Shown piece after piece: positions 1 through 13,000 of a DNA stretch of 64,000 nt; within the stretch, counting starts at the first letter, position 1, and every line of letters starts with the position of its first letter. Below the pieces are notes generated by a model. It made no database searches. It was given only the letters and a program-made list of their open reading frames with translations, and had not been told where the DNA came from. A program made the position numbers and the translations under genes. This stretch comes from Tretioscincus oriximinensis. Lineage: Eukaryota > Chordata > Lepidosauria > Squamata > Gymnophthalmidae. Location: NCBI GenBank assembly GCA_022410635.1, contig JAJVDF010000029.1, positions 3,245,520-3,309,519 of the forward strand, written 5' to 3'.

Positions 1-590
1 GCTGAATTCTTTTCTGAACTGTCCTTGGTACATTTTTATAAATGATTTCCGATTTTTGTACATTCACTTTAAGACCTGAGTTATCAGCAAATAGGTCTGT
101 AATGTTTACTATCTTCTCAATCATAAGCTCTGGCTCCTCAGTGACAATTATGGCGTCATCAGCATATAGATTAATTTTAATTTCCTCCCCTGCTATCCAA
201 TATCCAGANAATTCATTGCAAGATCTTATTAAGTTAGCGAGAGGCTCTATTGCCAGNAGAAATAAATATGGGGATAGAGGACAGCCTTGTCGTGTTCCAT
301 GTTTGATATCAACAGCATCAGACAGATCGCCATTAATTCTAATCTTAACTGTATTACTATTGTAGATTTGTTTAATTGTTCTTATTATTCTGTCACCGAT
401 GTTCATTTTATCGCAGACCTCCCATAAATATCTATGGTCAACTGAATCAAATGCCTTCCCACATTATGGGCTTTACCTCTCTGCATCAAGGAACATCAGC
501 CGGGCCACATCATAGCATGGACGTGCCTCCAGGACTGTGCAATTTGAATAGGCCTCTCTGTAGTCAGGAAAAATAACATTATGATGAATA
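1..590 (-). mobile_element. L1-type LINE fragment, reverse transcriptase region
   Basis: Read on the minus strand this is an L1-like reverse transcriptase: KAFDSVDH near 440-460, GTRQGCPLSP near 275-305, and the catalytic YADD near 150-165. The element is cut by the window edge and becomes unreadable above about 560, so it is a broken relic. It sits inside the TMEM63B intron downstream of exon 10 and in the same orientation as the gene. Confidence 0.85.
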
Positions 591-935
591 CTCTTTCAAA
601 TACATGAAAGCTTTGCCTTTTTTTTTAGTTTTTCATTGAATAAGAATTCAACATCAACATACAATTAATATGCAATACATAAAATATAAAACATTTTGCC
701 TTTTGAATGTGGTTCACTTTGTTCCAAACATCTGAAATGAGGAAAAGTGTGTGGAGAAAATAAACAAAGAAACTCTCCATTATCCATATTTCAGAAGCTA
801 GCAATTACAAATGGAAGCAGATCTCTACTCCAGATATGCTTTTTTGACTGGGGGTCACAGAATTGTAAGTGCAAAAAACAGGATCAGAATTTTTAGTAAT
901 GGACAATAAATAAGGGCTAAGTCATCCCAACTTAC

Positions 936-1006
936 TCAAAATGCTTCTTGATCTTTTCAGGTTCAGCATATTTTGAGATGCCATTGATGAAGAGAGTACG
1001 TTTCAC
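936..1006 (-). CDS. TMEM63B: TMEM63B exon 10, last exon in the window
   Basis: 71 nt, acceptor tctgttccag, donor TTTGA|gtaagt; phase 0 in, phase 2 out. Encodes [20 protein letters not shown] then KHF and two bases of Glu. This begins the large cytosolic RRM-like linker region. The following exon (mammalian AYPNC...) is not visible at 1-935 and must lie outside the window. Confidence 0.95.
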
Positions 1007-4000
1007 CTGGAACAGACAAATAGGCAGTAAACCAAACTGGTCTCAAGGCAGTATCAAAAAATCCATCCTGGTTGCTATTTATACTGTTGGTGTCCATGCA
1101 TAGTCTAATCCTGTCTTAAAGCTATCCAGGCTACTAACTATCACCACTTCTTCTGGAAGTAGATTCTAGAGGCCGATGATCCTCTGGGTTAATAACTCGA
1201 AGGTCTCAGGATGATTAACAATAAAAAGTCAATATATTAAAATCAGATTAACACATTAAAACAAACAGTATCTGAGGGTAGGGAAGGGGGAGCAGTTGTT
1301 CAATCAAGGGAGAAAGATATTTCAATCAACCCATACTAAAAATGAAAAAAGAGCAAAAATGATACATAAAAATGTCACAGGAATAGGCAGTGCCAATGCT
1401 GTCAGTCAACTGCAAAGACATTTGGCTCCAGTTTTTATCCCAATCAATCACAAATAACACCAGTGGCTGATTAATATATGCCACACAATACAAGCTAAGA
1501 CATACCAAGTCATCCTCTTTGTAGCGCATCTTGGAGGTATGTCGGCGCATGCTGTATACTGTTAGCAATAGGTACAAAAAGGCAAATGATGTGTGCAACC
1601 ATAGGAGGTTGTTTCTATGATAAAGGAAAAGTAATATTAATTTTTATATTTGTTGAATTGAATTTCAGCATCCCAAGCCAGTCCAGCACACTTCCCGGTT
1701 AAGCTTCCCTCATTATTGTTAATAATAACACCCAACACCATACTTACCCTGAATTCAAGTTAGCAATGGTAGTTCTTCCAAAGCTGTAGGGGTTGTTCTC
1801 TGGCAAGAAAGAGATCGTGAAGCATGAATTAAGTGCAATTTATTGAAAAGGCATCCAATTAGAAAGATTTATATTTTATCAGGGTGATTTCATAGATAAT
1901 GCATTATAAGCAAACAGAACAGTATGCCTTGTAACTGAATATATAAAACTCTCTATGTTCTTCCCCTGATGCTCAATCTAATTTTTTTCCCAGTCAATTA
2001 TTTATTTACATTTATTTCCATTTCTCCAGGGATACAAATTTCACTTTGCATATACTTCTTATACTTTACTGAAAAAACATGGATGCTATGAAAAACTTTA
2101 GTGCTAATTTAAATGCTCCAGGAGCTTAACAGACGTTCAATGAAATGCACTTTGCATCAAGTGCTCCGCAAATAGTACTGTTTGGCATTGCCTGGAGGCA
2201 GCCATATCTACAAGGCTTTTAATTGGGTACTAAGTATGCTAGCTGGGAGGGCAGAAATAAAATTGCCTTTGTTTTTCCTGCCATTGAGCTTTGACAACTA
2301 AGCTGCAGGCCTAGAGAAAGATGTTTGTTTGAAAAGAAAGAAAAGAGGTCATGGAAAAGGATGGAAGTATTCGGCCAATGGGAAAGTTGAAATCAACTTA
2401 CAGGGAATCCTGACATATTTTGCTTAGACCTTTGGACAAGATTCTATTCTGCTTCAATAGGCTTTATTGTTTTTTAAATTTAATTAGTGTTTGTTATGGT
2501 TTTAAATAGAATTTTGGATGCTTATTATGTTTTATGGATTTTAATCTTGAGCCAACTGCACTCTATTACCTTTTATGGGAACAGACAGATGATTAAGGGA
2601 ACCTGATACAGCGTAAGTTGTTGTCTCTCTACTTCATAATAGTGAATGACACCTCCAATATGTTAACTAAAACACCGGGTGAAAGGTGATTTAGGCCTAG
2701 TGGATGGAGGTCTTTTGGAATGAGAGAAGCTGAAGAAGCATATATAAATTGCACTTCGAATAAACTATACTTTCTTGCCTCTTCACTAAAAACTGGAATG
2801 AATTCAATTACAATGCTGAGAGAACTGATTTAACGGTGCTGCAGCTAGGTTTTTAGGACCCAGATTTCCACTTACCAAGCAGGTCCCCAGAGAAGTTCAC
2901 TGGCAGCACAATACCTACAGAGAGGACACCTACAGCCACCAAGAGTCCTATAATATGCCGTTGGAAGGAGAGGTAATGAACTGCATCAGCCCCACATTTA
3001 TCTCGGATCTCATCGTCTCTGAAAAAGAAAAAGATGGTGAAGTTCTTACTGGCCATCTAGAGAAAGTACTGTAAATATTGTTATATATTGTCAATATTTC
3101 AGTAATAAAACAAACTACTATGAGATATAGGAGACCGCTATTTCAAAATCAGCCGATAATTCTTTAAAAAACAGGTCCCATCTCTTTATTCCTTCTGAAA
3201 ACTCAGACAAAACAATTGGTCCAATTAGCAGTTAACATGATGGAAAATACTATAGATTCTGTGTAATTTAGGAGGAGGTGGTGGACTGAAAAGTATTCTA
3301 GTACGGCAGGGAATGCATGGCTGTGAATTAAGAGTTCAGTAATATCTGGAAGATCATAAGCTCTTGAGCNGTGCTTAAGAAGTTTAACTTTCAGTTTTTT
3401 GTGTCCAAGTATTTGCTAGTCTGCTGAGATTCTTCAGGTGCAATAGAAACAAGAGACAAAGGATTAGGACATAAAAAGGGACATAATCCCATTTTTCCCA
3501 AAGAAAAAGTTTCATGAACAAATAGAGTTCATTGGGTTTTTTAAAGGGAGAGATATAATGTTTAACATTATATATTAAACTTCTAATCTATTGTAGATTT
3601 TGTATGCACTTGTGACTAAGGTGTTCATAACTATGGTGTCAGATGCCCAAAAAAACCATTAGAGTCACAGTTAGTAAATGCCACGGACATTTACTGCTAT
3701 AAGTCACTTAGACAAAGGCACTGGAATCCCCTGGGCTCCCTCCAGTGTATAAATTAAATGTTAAAAAAGGAAAACAACGATCAAGAGTGTGCCCTACAGA
3801 GTTTGCACTTTGTAGATATTATGCTTACTAAGGCTCGCTTTGGGGAGTTTTTCCAGTGCAAAGACACCATTTGTTGTAGAGCTCAGCTTTGAAGCACAAA
3901 AAGATGAGGGGTCAACCATTTGGCTATCAGATAACACAGATTGAAGAGTGTGTCCCCATGTTGATGTGGTGGTTATTTTTTACTTTTACAATGGTCCAAA

Positions 4001-7000
4001 ATATTCAGAACTATATAAGTATTGTGCAAGGGCCATTTTGGCTCTGTTTTGGCCTGTGTTTATTCAGTGATTATTTTGAGCAAAATGAATCCTGAGAGCA
4101 ACTACTGAAACAGTTGGCCTGATCCAGTATGGCTCTTCTTATGTTCTCATGTTCTTAACAGGTCAATCAAATTGCTGCCTTCAGGAAACCTGAGAGAGTT
4201 ATTTTCCCCACAATAGCCATAACCCCAAAGTTGAAATTGCCACAGACACACNTAATAATCCCAATACAACCCTGTCTCTATATAATCTATGTGATGTTCT
4301 ATAGTTTAATAACTTTTTCCATCTTGTAACTTCTTTTTTTGGGTGGGATTTTAAATCAGAGTTTTATGAGAAACAACGAATCACTTACTTTATCCTGAAG
4401 ATGGCAGTCAGCCATGAGCAGAAGCCCTGTGTAGACATAAAAAGAATACAGGTTACTCACAGTTCTCTCAATACACCTTTTTCCTGCCAATCTGTCCCCA
4501 TAATCTGAGATTTGTGCCTGTAGAGTAACCAAGCTGTCCCCTCAACACATTGCTAAACTTCATCTTATAATTTCTTGTCAATGATGAGAGCTCTACACAT
4601 TAGTTAACTCTGTACTAAGTGTATTTCTCAAGAGAAAAGAACAAGAAAATGACAATGGTGTGGATTAGAACACTTTTAAAGACATAAAAGATAAGACTAC
4701 AAGGAAAATTNGAGTATTTATTGGAAAGATCCATTATTGCTTCGGGATTTTTATTTTTATTGAATAAAATATTCATCTATAACTCAAAAGCTTACCAAGT
4801 CTGTGGGAGGAGGGAATCTGAAGTTGTTCAGATAATGTTCTATCCAATTCCTATCTGCCAAGGGTTGCCATATTTTGGCGGCCCAAAACCGGGACGGTGT
4901 GTGTGTGTGCACGGACACATGCACGCACGCACGTGCACACACACGGACGCTTGTGGTGAGACAAGCAGAACAGAGCTGCACAAAAGCTTTGTTCTCCTGT
5001 CAGAACCNCAGGCATTTTTTCTCTGCTGGAGGTGAGCTGGCGCACTCTGCCTGACAGAAGGCACGAAACTCCGCCTCCAGCAGAGGATCAGCAGAAGTTC
5101 CCTCCAGGACCCTGGAAAGCATTGCTNGGGCTGCAGCCGTGAGCCCTGACAGCTCCTTTGCTTTTAAAATCCTGGATTTTTACATTCCCTGATGCAGCAT
5201 CGGGGAATATATAAATCTGGGATTTTNTCTTAAAACCGGTGGGGACTATATTTTAGTACCCAAAGCCGGGATTGTCCTGCCTTCCTGGGACGTATGGCAA
5301 CCTTATATCTGCCCTAATTTGCCTGATGAATGTAAGGAATGATGGGAACTGTAAGGAATGAAGGAACAAGAGGCAAACCATTGAGGCCTGAAAGGTGGAG
5401 GTATGGCCAGTGCAGTAAATGCTGCACTTCACTGGCTATTCATTTACACAGTNGGCATACATATTACACAATAGAATTGTACACTATGTTTTTAAGTTCC
5501 TGCAGTTAGGAGTGTGCTCACTTCCTAAAATTAAACACAGAAAGTGATGGCCCACTAGGGAGAACCAAAAGGTAGCATATTTCTGGCAGCTTTCACTTGT
5601 GAGCTTAATTAGGTATTGCATGACGTAAGAAGTGACACCTTGGAAACCCTTCTCTATGATTCTGGAAGTGGGGTGAGGCACAATAACTATGCATTTCTGT
5701 TTCAATCTAGCTGAATGGCTGAACAGTTTCTGGGCATAGATGCATTCACTACAGCTTATGCTTGGTGTTTCTTCTGCTTCAGACTTTTCAAAAACAAGTG
5801 CTGCTTATACTAGAGATTGCTGTAACTCTGATTCTTTCTTAAAATATAAACAACTCTATAAGCATCTCCCTGTCTGCATTCTCATTTGATGAGCAAGATA
5901 GCATGACACACGTAGAGTCTTTTATATATAGATTTCAGTTCTTTTAAAAATCCTCTTCATTTTTTTATTCTTGATTATGAACTTCACCATTGTTACATAC
6001 TGCACAAACTGTGGAATATTTAGTCTTTCCTTTCTTTAATAGATACAGTATAATGTAACTTAATTTTAACAACTTCTGGCTCAATATTTTTTTCAACAGG
6101 TTAGGTTTACCACATGTGATCCAGGAACATGTGTTCAGCTGTTTAAAACTGATGCACCCTGGAATGATCACGTGCTGCCTACATAGCAGAGCAACAGTGT
6201 GGCGCAAACACATCTGGAAATTTCCATGTTTGAAATACCCACAAATGAGTGCTTACTGCCTCATTTTGCCTGAATGATGATATCCAATATGGTTCATTAT
6301 ACTGTATAAGTACACTTCTGGTTAAGTCCTTGTAAGTAAAATCTGGACTGGAGCTATAAAGGAATTGCCATATATAAGTGTGGCAATCACAATATAGTTC
6401 TTGGATAATTCTGGTTCTTTCAACTTGACTAGATGCAGCCTAATTTAATGACATTGGGCATGCTGTTCCTCTGTTTTAAATGGTAGTTCTGTTCTCTGAA
6501 CCTGGACTCATCAGACACTCACATTACTACAATCTTCCAAGTTTATAATTCCAGCAAAGTGCTATGCATCATATTGTTTGGAATTGCTTGCATTTGTACT
6601 TTTGTCACTTACATTGTCTCTTTGGTCAAAGTCCACTGAGCTGGAAACAGAAGTGAGACGTTCATAGCGGTCATGGCTATCAGAATGCAGGGCAGATGCC
6701 ACACTAGAATCAGAACAGACAAAACATTTAACCAGTGTCTAAGAAGAATAAACGGCACCATGGAGACTCCCAAAGAGTAAGAGTAACCTGAGTCAGTTTG
6801 CCCAGATGAAATGAAGAGAAGATTTCCAGAGTGANCAGTGGGGGAAAAAGACAAAAGCCCATCATCAAAGACTGCCCATCTCTTTCCTTTCACTCTTGCC
6901 CAGTATCCAAGCTGTGTCTCACAAAGCAAAGCTAAAATGCTTTGTTGAAGCTGATATAGCATTTAATTTGAAAATGAATAATTGTTTATTTATAGGCTGT

Positions 7001-10000
7001 TTCACAACAAGAGATATATCTTTTCTATACTTTTAAAATCTTTCACATATTTTTATTCCTGCTGGTCCAGAGTCCTGACTGGATATGATATGATTTTTTT
7101 GCATGAGATTTCTGCAGATGTTCATATATTTTTGAATATTTATCAGCAGTCTTAGAATTTCTGAAGCTGACATATTTTCCATAGTTTGTCCCAACATTAA
7201 ATATGATATCTAGAGATATTGAGCACAACTTCACAATTTGTGTGCTCACAGCCATAAATACATTTTATACATTTTGAGATATAGCCATTTTCTGAGGGAA
7301 ATTTTAGCCAGTCACAGTTATAAATGAAACTGCTTTATATATTGGTTGTGAGCCACATGCTCTAAATAGCCTGGAAAAGACTTTAGAAATTATTAATTGT
7401 TTCAATAATTTGTTATGAGTGAAAGAAAGAGAGGGGCTTCCAATCACCAGAGTGTTCTTTCGTTGCAAGGCCTCATCAGCTACCACATCAGAAGAACCAC
7501 ATGGATCATATATGTCCCACATGCAACTGACAGATATAATTAAGGATATCCTTTGTTACTCCACAGAGAAACTTGCAAGTATAGTTAGAGAAGACACAAG
7601 AAAAGTGTTCAACCTGCTTTGAAAGGAGAAGAATGAACAAGAAGAATGAATGAAAAGTTCAGTTGAGCTGTGCTGAGTGTTTGTGGATTTCATGTGACAG
7701 AATAACAGAGAAGCTTGCTATGGAAATATTATACTGTAATAAGTTCCTGACGGAGAAAATTCAGTGTTGTAAGAAATTTATAAGCCTGAAATAATATGGG
7801 TTATGGGNAAAAAAGTATTTTAGAAAAAAATGTCTACAATGTAAAACTATAAAGTCTTTTCTAATGGGAAAAGGGCTTTCAGTTGATTGTGGAAAGTTTA
7901 AAATAAAACTAGCATAATACCTCATAGCACAATTATTTCAAATCTACAGGAATTCTGGACACTAAAGATTTAAGTTTTAAATCTCAAAAAGCTTACATCA
8001 ATCAAAGTGAATTACTAGGTATTTTGGCCTTCATATAGATTCTGAAACTATAAAAATTAGACTTTTAAAAACTGGTTTATTAAAAAGAAAGAAACTTCCC
8101 ATATCAGTCTTAAGATTTTGTACAATGTACTAGATTCAGCATGAAATTGTACAAGAAACACCAGTTCTATCTACATAGGGTTGCCATACGTCCCGGTAAA
8201 CNGGGACAAACCCGGTTTTGGGGACTAAAATATAGTCCCCTCCGGGTTTTAAGCTAAAATCCCGGCTTTTTACATTCCCCGATGCTGCGTCAGGGAATGT
8301 AAAAAGGAGGGATTTTAAAGGAAAAGCAGCCGTCAGAGCTGACGGCTGCAGTGCATGCAACGCTTTCCTGGGTCCTGGGAGGACCCTCGGAGCGCGCCAT
8401 AGCTGCTCCTTGGCTGGAGGCGGGGGTTTGCCCTGCTCTCGCCACCAACGTACCTCTAGAAACGTCTGGGTTTCTGACAGGAGGNCAGCTCTGTTCTCCT
8501 CTCACAAACCCAAGCGTTTTTGCTCCGCTGCTGCAGGCGAGTTGGCGGCGAGAGCAGGGAGAAACACCGCCACCAGCAAAGGAGCAGGTGTGCGCACACA
8601 CGGACGCTTGTAGTGAGACAGGCAGGGGTTTAGCCTGTCTCACTACAAGCGTCCCGGTTTTGGGTTGCAAGAATATGGCAACCCTATATCTACAGAATTC
8701 TAAAACAAATGATTCACAACTGAATTTTCTGGTGCTCTAAATTAATGCAAGGACCTATAGATAACTTCACTGTTTTATTTATTCTTATGTGATTTGCAAG
8801 AAAGCTGCAAGCAGTGTAGCCTTTCACATTTTGATACCAAGGATATACTGGAAAATATGAGAAATTGTAAAATATCAACTGCACTGGTTGCTCATTTATG
8901 AATCTATGTATCAAAAGGTATGTGTAAGAGACTTATCCTTCTCTAACTTATAGAATGCTGTTTATTTTGTAACATTAGTCATTTAAAATGCAATCTTCAC
9001 TTCCTAAAACTGATCACAGAAAGTAATGGCCCACTAGGGGGAACCAAAAGGTAGCATATTCCAGGCAGATTTCACTAATGGATTTGGTTAGACACAGCAT
9101 GATGTAAGAAGTGGCAACTTGGGAAGATTGGGAACACATCTCTATGATTCTGTAAAATTCATGGATCTAGTTATAGTAGGTAATAAAACCAGACATTGCT
9201 GAAAAGAACAGAGAAGTTTAAACAGAAATGTAGCAGAGAGACTAAAAATATATTAGCACAGTNAGCTCTGGAGGTGTTTGAGTTCACCAGTGGACTCTTA
9301 GTTTTTGATGTTGGCACAGCCATGAAGAAAATAAGTTTTAATTCAGAATTATATACTGAGAATCTTTCATTGCTTACTATCTGTAATGAAGCATCTTAAA
9401 ATGCTCTAAATTGCTTGAGCTCAGAGGCAGGGAAGGGCTGTCACTGAGCCCCAAGGTGGAGGAGGCACAATTACAAGAGACCCTTATCCTAACGTGATCA
9501 GGGTTATAGAAAGCTGTCTGGTTCTAGATGAAATTACTTATTATCAAAGACCGCTCAAAGTTTGATTTATGTTTCAGAAAAACTTAAGGGTCCTTCTGTT
9601 CCTCCTCCTGGGATAGTTTTATAAGACCTGTTTGGATTTTGCAGTCACAATTGGTTGCTCAATTTGGCCTAGATTAGGTAAATACTACTAATCAGATGCA
9701 GGGAGGGGGAGGAGGAGATTTTTTTCTCGCTTTGATCACAGACTCAGCTTCTGGACTGTGAAAATATGGCAATAGTGGCAAAACTGAATGTCTTCTACTT
9801 TTTTGCTATATCCGCTACCATAAGTTGTTTGTATGGAACTGAGCCTTCACATCAATCTTTTCAAGAAATTAAACTGAACCTAATCCTCTTACATCGTTCC
9901 ATATTATTCAAAATTTAAATGTTTTTGATGTTAAAAGAACACACAATTAACTGATGTGCTGATTCCTTTGATTTGTCAACTAGAACTGAACCGAGCCCGT

Positions 10001-13000
10001 TTCAGCATAAGCTGATTCATCTCAAGTAAGCCTGGCTTACAATGAGCTAAGTTAGGTTAAAAGATTTTGGATTCAGCTTTGGAGGGAACCTCTGATGCTT
10101 CAATGGGTTAGCTTGACTGGCTTGAATTGGACTGGTGGCTGACTGGCTTGAAGGCCATTATTCCCTATGGCCCAGTAACCTCTCACAATTGCAATAAGAT
10201 AAAAATGATTAGACTTTTCCATTCAGGGTAGTTTTCGGAGGAGTCCCAGGGACATTTGTGACAGTGGTGGCACACATTTTGCCTATTCCATCATTTTGTT
10301 AATAGGGCACAGTTACATTTGAGATTGTCTTCAAAGAAATTTGTTTTAAAGAAGATGCAGTGGACAAAAGAACCTGCTCACCAAGTGGAAGCCAGAAGCC
10401 ACTCCAACACTCTGTAGATTGCACCAACACTTTTTAGACTGTAATTGCTACATTATGAATTTGCTGCTATTGTGAGAAGTGTCTGAGACCAAGGAAAAAG
10501 CTGTGGTCAGCCAACTGTCTTATTTCAGCTTTGTTGAAACAATCCTGGGCAGCTAGACACCTCAATGAGGTGCCAAGAGCAGACTGGGGAAGTGAGGGTT
10601 CAGTGTGATGTGAGCTAAGCCACAAAATGGGCCTTGTGCACATATCTTCTATCAAGTCAGACCTCAATCTGGTGTCTCATANCTCAGGCTTGTTCCTAAT
10701 AAAAAAAGAAAGCTGTAAGACCTAAGATACAAATGGTAACTCCTCCTTTAATGGAATAGCTGGACAGAAAACAAATTCACGAGTCTGAAAAGGGAGCAGA
10801 AAACCAGAAAAGCTAATTTATCAGCTTCTTGGAATCTTGAAAGAATCAGCAGAAGACCCCCAAAAGAGAGTATTTTCATGTAAGGTGAAAGGAAAATGTG
10901 GAATTGTGTTTAGATCTACAATTTCCTCTTGCCATCCCTATCAGATAGCTGATACCTGAAGTATGGCTGGACTCTTAGTATTCTGGTGCTTTCTCTAATG
11001 ATGCTTCTGATGGAAAAAAAATACATGGAACTGCAGAAGCTACTGGCCCGAATTTGTGCAGCAAATGTTTTAATCTGGATTTTACTCTTGTACTTGTACA
11101 ATGGAAATTTTCATGAAGAAAAAAAAATGCCACAGGTTTTATTGCTATGCAGGATAGTCCTGGCTTTTAGAAGATGCCTGAATACAATCAGAATCTAAAA
11201 TGATACGTAGCTTTCTCCTTTAGATCAGAAGGGCTCATCTGAGGTCTTTCATATGTTCCATAAGTATAATTTATAGCACTCAAAGGCACAAAATGTTGGA
11301 ATTAAATGTTAGGATATATGCTGCTTCCAGATATTGCTTTGTGATATCACATTTTACTGATATTCTGGAGTAATGTGCTATTGAATAGAAAACACTTTTA
11401 TCTAGACACACTTTTCAGACTCTGCATTTTAGCGTTTTCTAGATGTTGTAGCCACAAGATTCACCCTTACCAATTTTGTTTTGCAAGTATTCACAGATGA
11501 AGGTATTTCCTCACTAGTTCTCACCTTGTTAGCCCACACATCAGCGAGAACACAAATTAACATCCTTAAAACAGGTACTTTTTAAACCAGGAGTATCAGG
11601 TTTATTGTGTGAAATTTAAGTTAAATACTGCTGCACATTGCACTGGGGGGTTGGGTTTGCTCTTTCTGGGTGCAGCCACAGTTTACATTTAGAAACACAT
11701 TTAGGAAGTTCTGGAAAGCTGCTAGAAGATTTTTTTACTTGTCCTTTTACAGCTGTCTTTATTATCCTTTTGTCGTAATCCACACTGAAACTCTTGGGAA
11801 AAGGGTGAAATATAACTAAATATATATGTACATGTAATAAAATGTATTCTGGGGTATAATGACCAATGGCAGCCTCCAGNGAGAAAGGATGATAAGATAG
11901 GGGGCAGTAATTCTACCTGACAGACAGTATTGTCCCATATTCTATCAAAAAAGGAAAATGTGATGCCTTTGTAGCATTTGCTTTGACTACCTCAAATTTC
12001 GTAGGCTGTCAATTCATAGCCCGAATGATGTTCCCAAATATTCAACAAGTTCCCAGCTGGGAAAAGTTTAACAATTATTTTTGCAATATTATGCACGCCT
12101 GTCAAAGTATCTTCTTGCTCATAAGGTACTGACTCAGACCCTGAGAAATTACACAAGAGAAAAATTGTGTACAATTCTTACCTAACCTGCTGGATCAGAC
12201 CACAGTCTAGCATCCTGTCTTACACAGTGGCCTACTTATTACTTCCAGACATTCTCAAGCAGAAGACGAAGGCAAAACCTCCACCTTCTCTACACCCTAC
12301 TTTTGGACACCCTGCCTGTTTCTCTAACCTCAAAGGCATCCATTTTAGTAGACACCGATACATCTGTCTCCCACACACTCAAAATATTTTTTTAATAATT
12401 CACTGCACCACTACTAAGGGGCTCTACTAAGGGGCTCTGGCAACTGGGGCCAACTCAGTAAAAAAAAAAATCAAATTTCTCACGCACTTCAAAAAATTCT
12501 TGCGTGCTTCGCAAACATTTCTTGGGGGTGGATTTTGGAGAATGCATCTTAGTGGTGATTTGCATATTCATAAATATGCAAATTAGCATTAATTTTAATT
12601 ACCCTACTTTGGGCCTCCAAAAATCTGGTCAGTTTAGCTTCCAGGCTAGTTGCTCTCATCACATCTTTTGGTAGATCAATAATTGTTTGTGTGAAAAAAA
12701 CTCTTCCTTTGGTAAGCCTAACACTCCTATTCGTTAACTTCATAGTATCTCTTGATTACAGGGCTATTTGACAGAGAAAATTATTTCAGATACCTTGGCC
12801 TTATTGTCCTGAAGAAGGCACTGTCATTGCTTTTTAGTTGTTCTGTTTTAGCAGTTTTGTTCTACTGGGACCCGTACTGCACACCTTAGGCATAGTGCAA
12901 AATATTGTTTTTATTCTGGCCGGTATCAAATCTATGAATGGTAGCCAAACAAGCTCTGTTCAACATATTGTGTGTTGTTACCTTAATGTAAACTGCTACA

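Noticed and set aside
12112..12140. A second candidate for TMEM63B exon 4 (minus-strand PYEQEDT)
   Set aside because: No matching splice sites or length; 13256-13294 fits on length, phase, splice sites and residues.
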